Made by a program: the position numbers and the translations under genes. This document shows, one piece after another, positions 5,950 through 6,060 of a stretch of DNA of 6,060 bases. Every line of letters starts with the position of its first letter. Within the stretch, counting starts at the first letter, position 1. Origin of the DNA: Solirubrobacteraceae bacterium. Its GTDB lineage: Bacteria > Actinomycetota > Thermoleophilia > Solirubrobacterales > Solirubrobacteraceae. The stretch spans positions 1 to 6,060 of the forward strand of contig JASHQV010000320.1 of assembly GCA_030038955.1 (NCBI GenBank), given 5' to 3'. A model generated the notes under the pieces. It had not been told where the DNA came from. It was given only the letters and a program-made list of their open reading frames with translations, and ran no database searches.

Positions 5950-5970
5950 GTCGCCGGGCGGCGCGGCGAC
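5950..5970. terminator. GC-only hairpin between murJ and the convergent right-edge gene
   Basis: GTCGCCG (5950-5956) and CGGCGAC (5964-5970) are perfectly complementary around a 7-nt loop, starting 15 nt after the murJ stop. It sits between converging genes, where a bidirectional terminator is expected, but there is no T-tract on either strand. The sequence around it is almost pure G/C, so a chance stem of seven pairs is quite possible. Confidence 0.25.
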
Positions 5971-6013
5971 GCCGGCCGACAAGCCGAGCCGCCCCGCCAC
6001 CCGCCGCCAGGAG

Positions 6014-6060
6014 CTACTTGCTGCCGAACACGCGCTCCATCAGCGCCGTGTCGCCGGCCG
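6014..6060 (-). CDS. C-terminal end of an unidentified protein (runs off the right edge)
   Basis: On the minus strand a frame open from the right edge ends at TAG (6016-6014) and reads A-G-D-T-A-L-M-E-R-V-F-G-S-K-stop. The codons have the G/C third positions of the real genes here, and the stop is followed by a non-coding-looking gap and the murJ end, so a convergent gene ending here is plausible. Fourteen residues are too few to assign a family, and I do not recognise it. It could also be a chance open frame. Confidence 0.55.
   Translation of the reverse strand, partial: AGDTALMERVFGSK

Overview
This is strongly GC-rich bacterial chromosomal DNA with tightly packed housekeeping genes and third codon positions dominated by G/C. 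The gene set (leuS, holA, rpsT, murJ), the composition and the poor Shine-Dalgarno sequences point to a high-GC actinobacterium. The LeuRS, MurJ and S20 sequences feel closest to the class Thermoleophilia (Solirubrobacter/Conexibacter/Patulibacter relatives). That placement is inference from memory of sequence style, not a database result. I see no phage, IS element, CRISPR array, tRNA or rRNA.

Layout: (1) Positions 1-3881, plus strand, hold four closely spaced genes that look like one operon: the 3' three quarters of leuS (leucyl-tRNA synthetase), a small SLOG/LOG-fold protein of the TIGR00725 type, a GNAT acetyltransferase, and holA (DNA polymerase III delta subunit). The gaps are 4 nt, a 4-nt ATGA overlap, and 6 nt. 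(2) Positions 3882-3970 are a short convergent intergenic gap with two hairpins. (3) rpsT (ribosomal protein S20) runs on the minus strand at 3971-4240. (4) A divergent gap of about 70 bp contains the only clearly AT-rich patch, a palindromic CTATAG core that can serve as a -10 element in both directions. (5) murJ (lipid II flippase family) runs on the plus strand to 5935. (6) A 78-bp gap follows, and then the last 15 codons (stop included) of an unidentified minus-strand gene enter from the right edge.

The genes serve core functions: translation (leuS, rpsT), replication (holA) and cell-wall precursor export (murJ). The two small enzymes between leuS and holA have no specific substrate that I can assign.

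I did not find a convincing new multi-gene system. The most notable points are: a MurJ homologue that keeps the two N-terminal cavity arginines but seems to lack several other charges essential in E. coli MurJ; an in-frame 21-bp tandem duplication in the LeuRS editing domain; the shared divergent -10 element; and an unexplained structured stretch between holA and rpsT.
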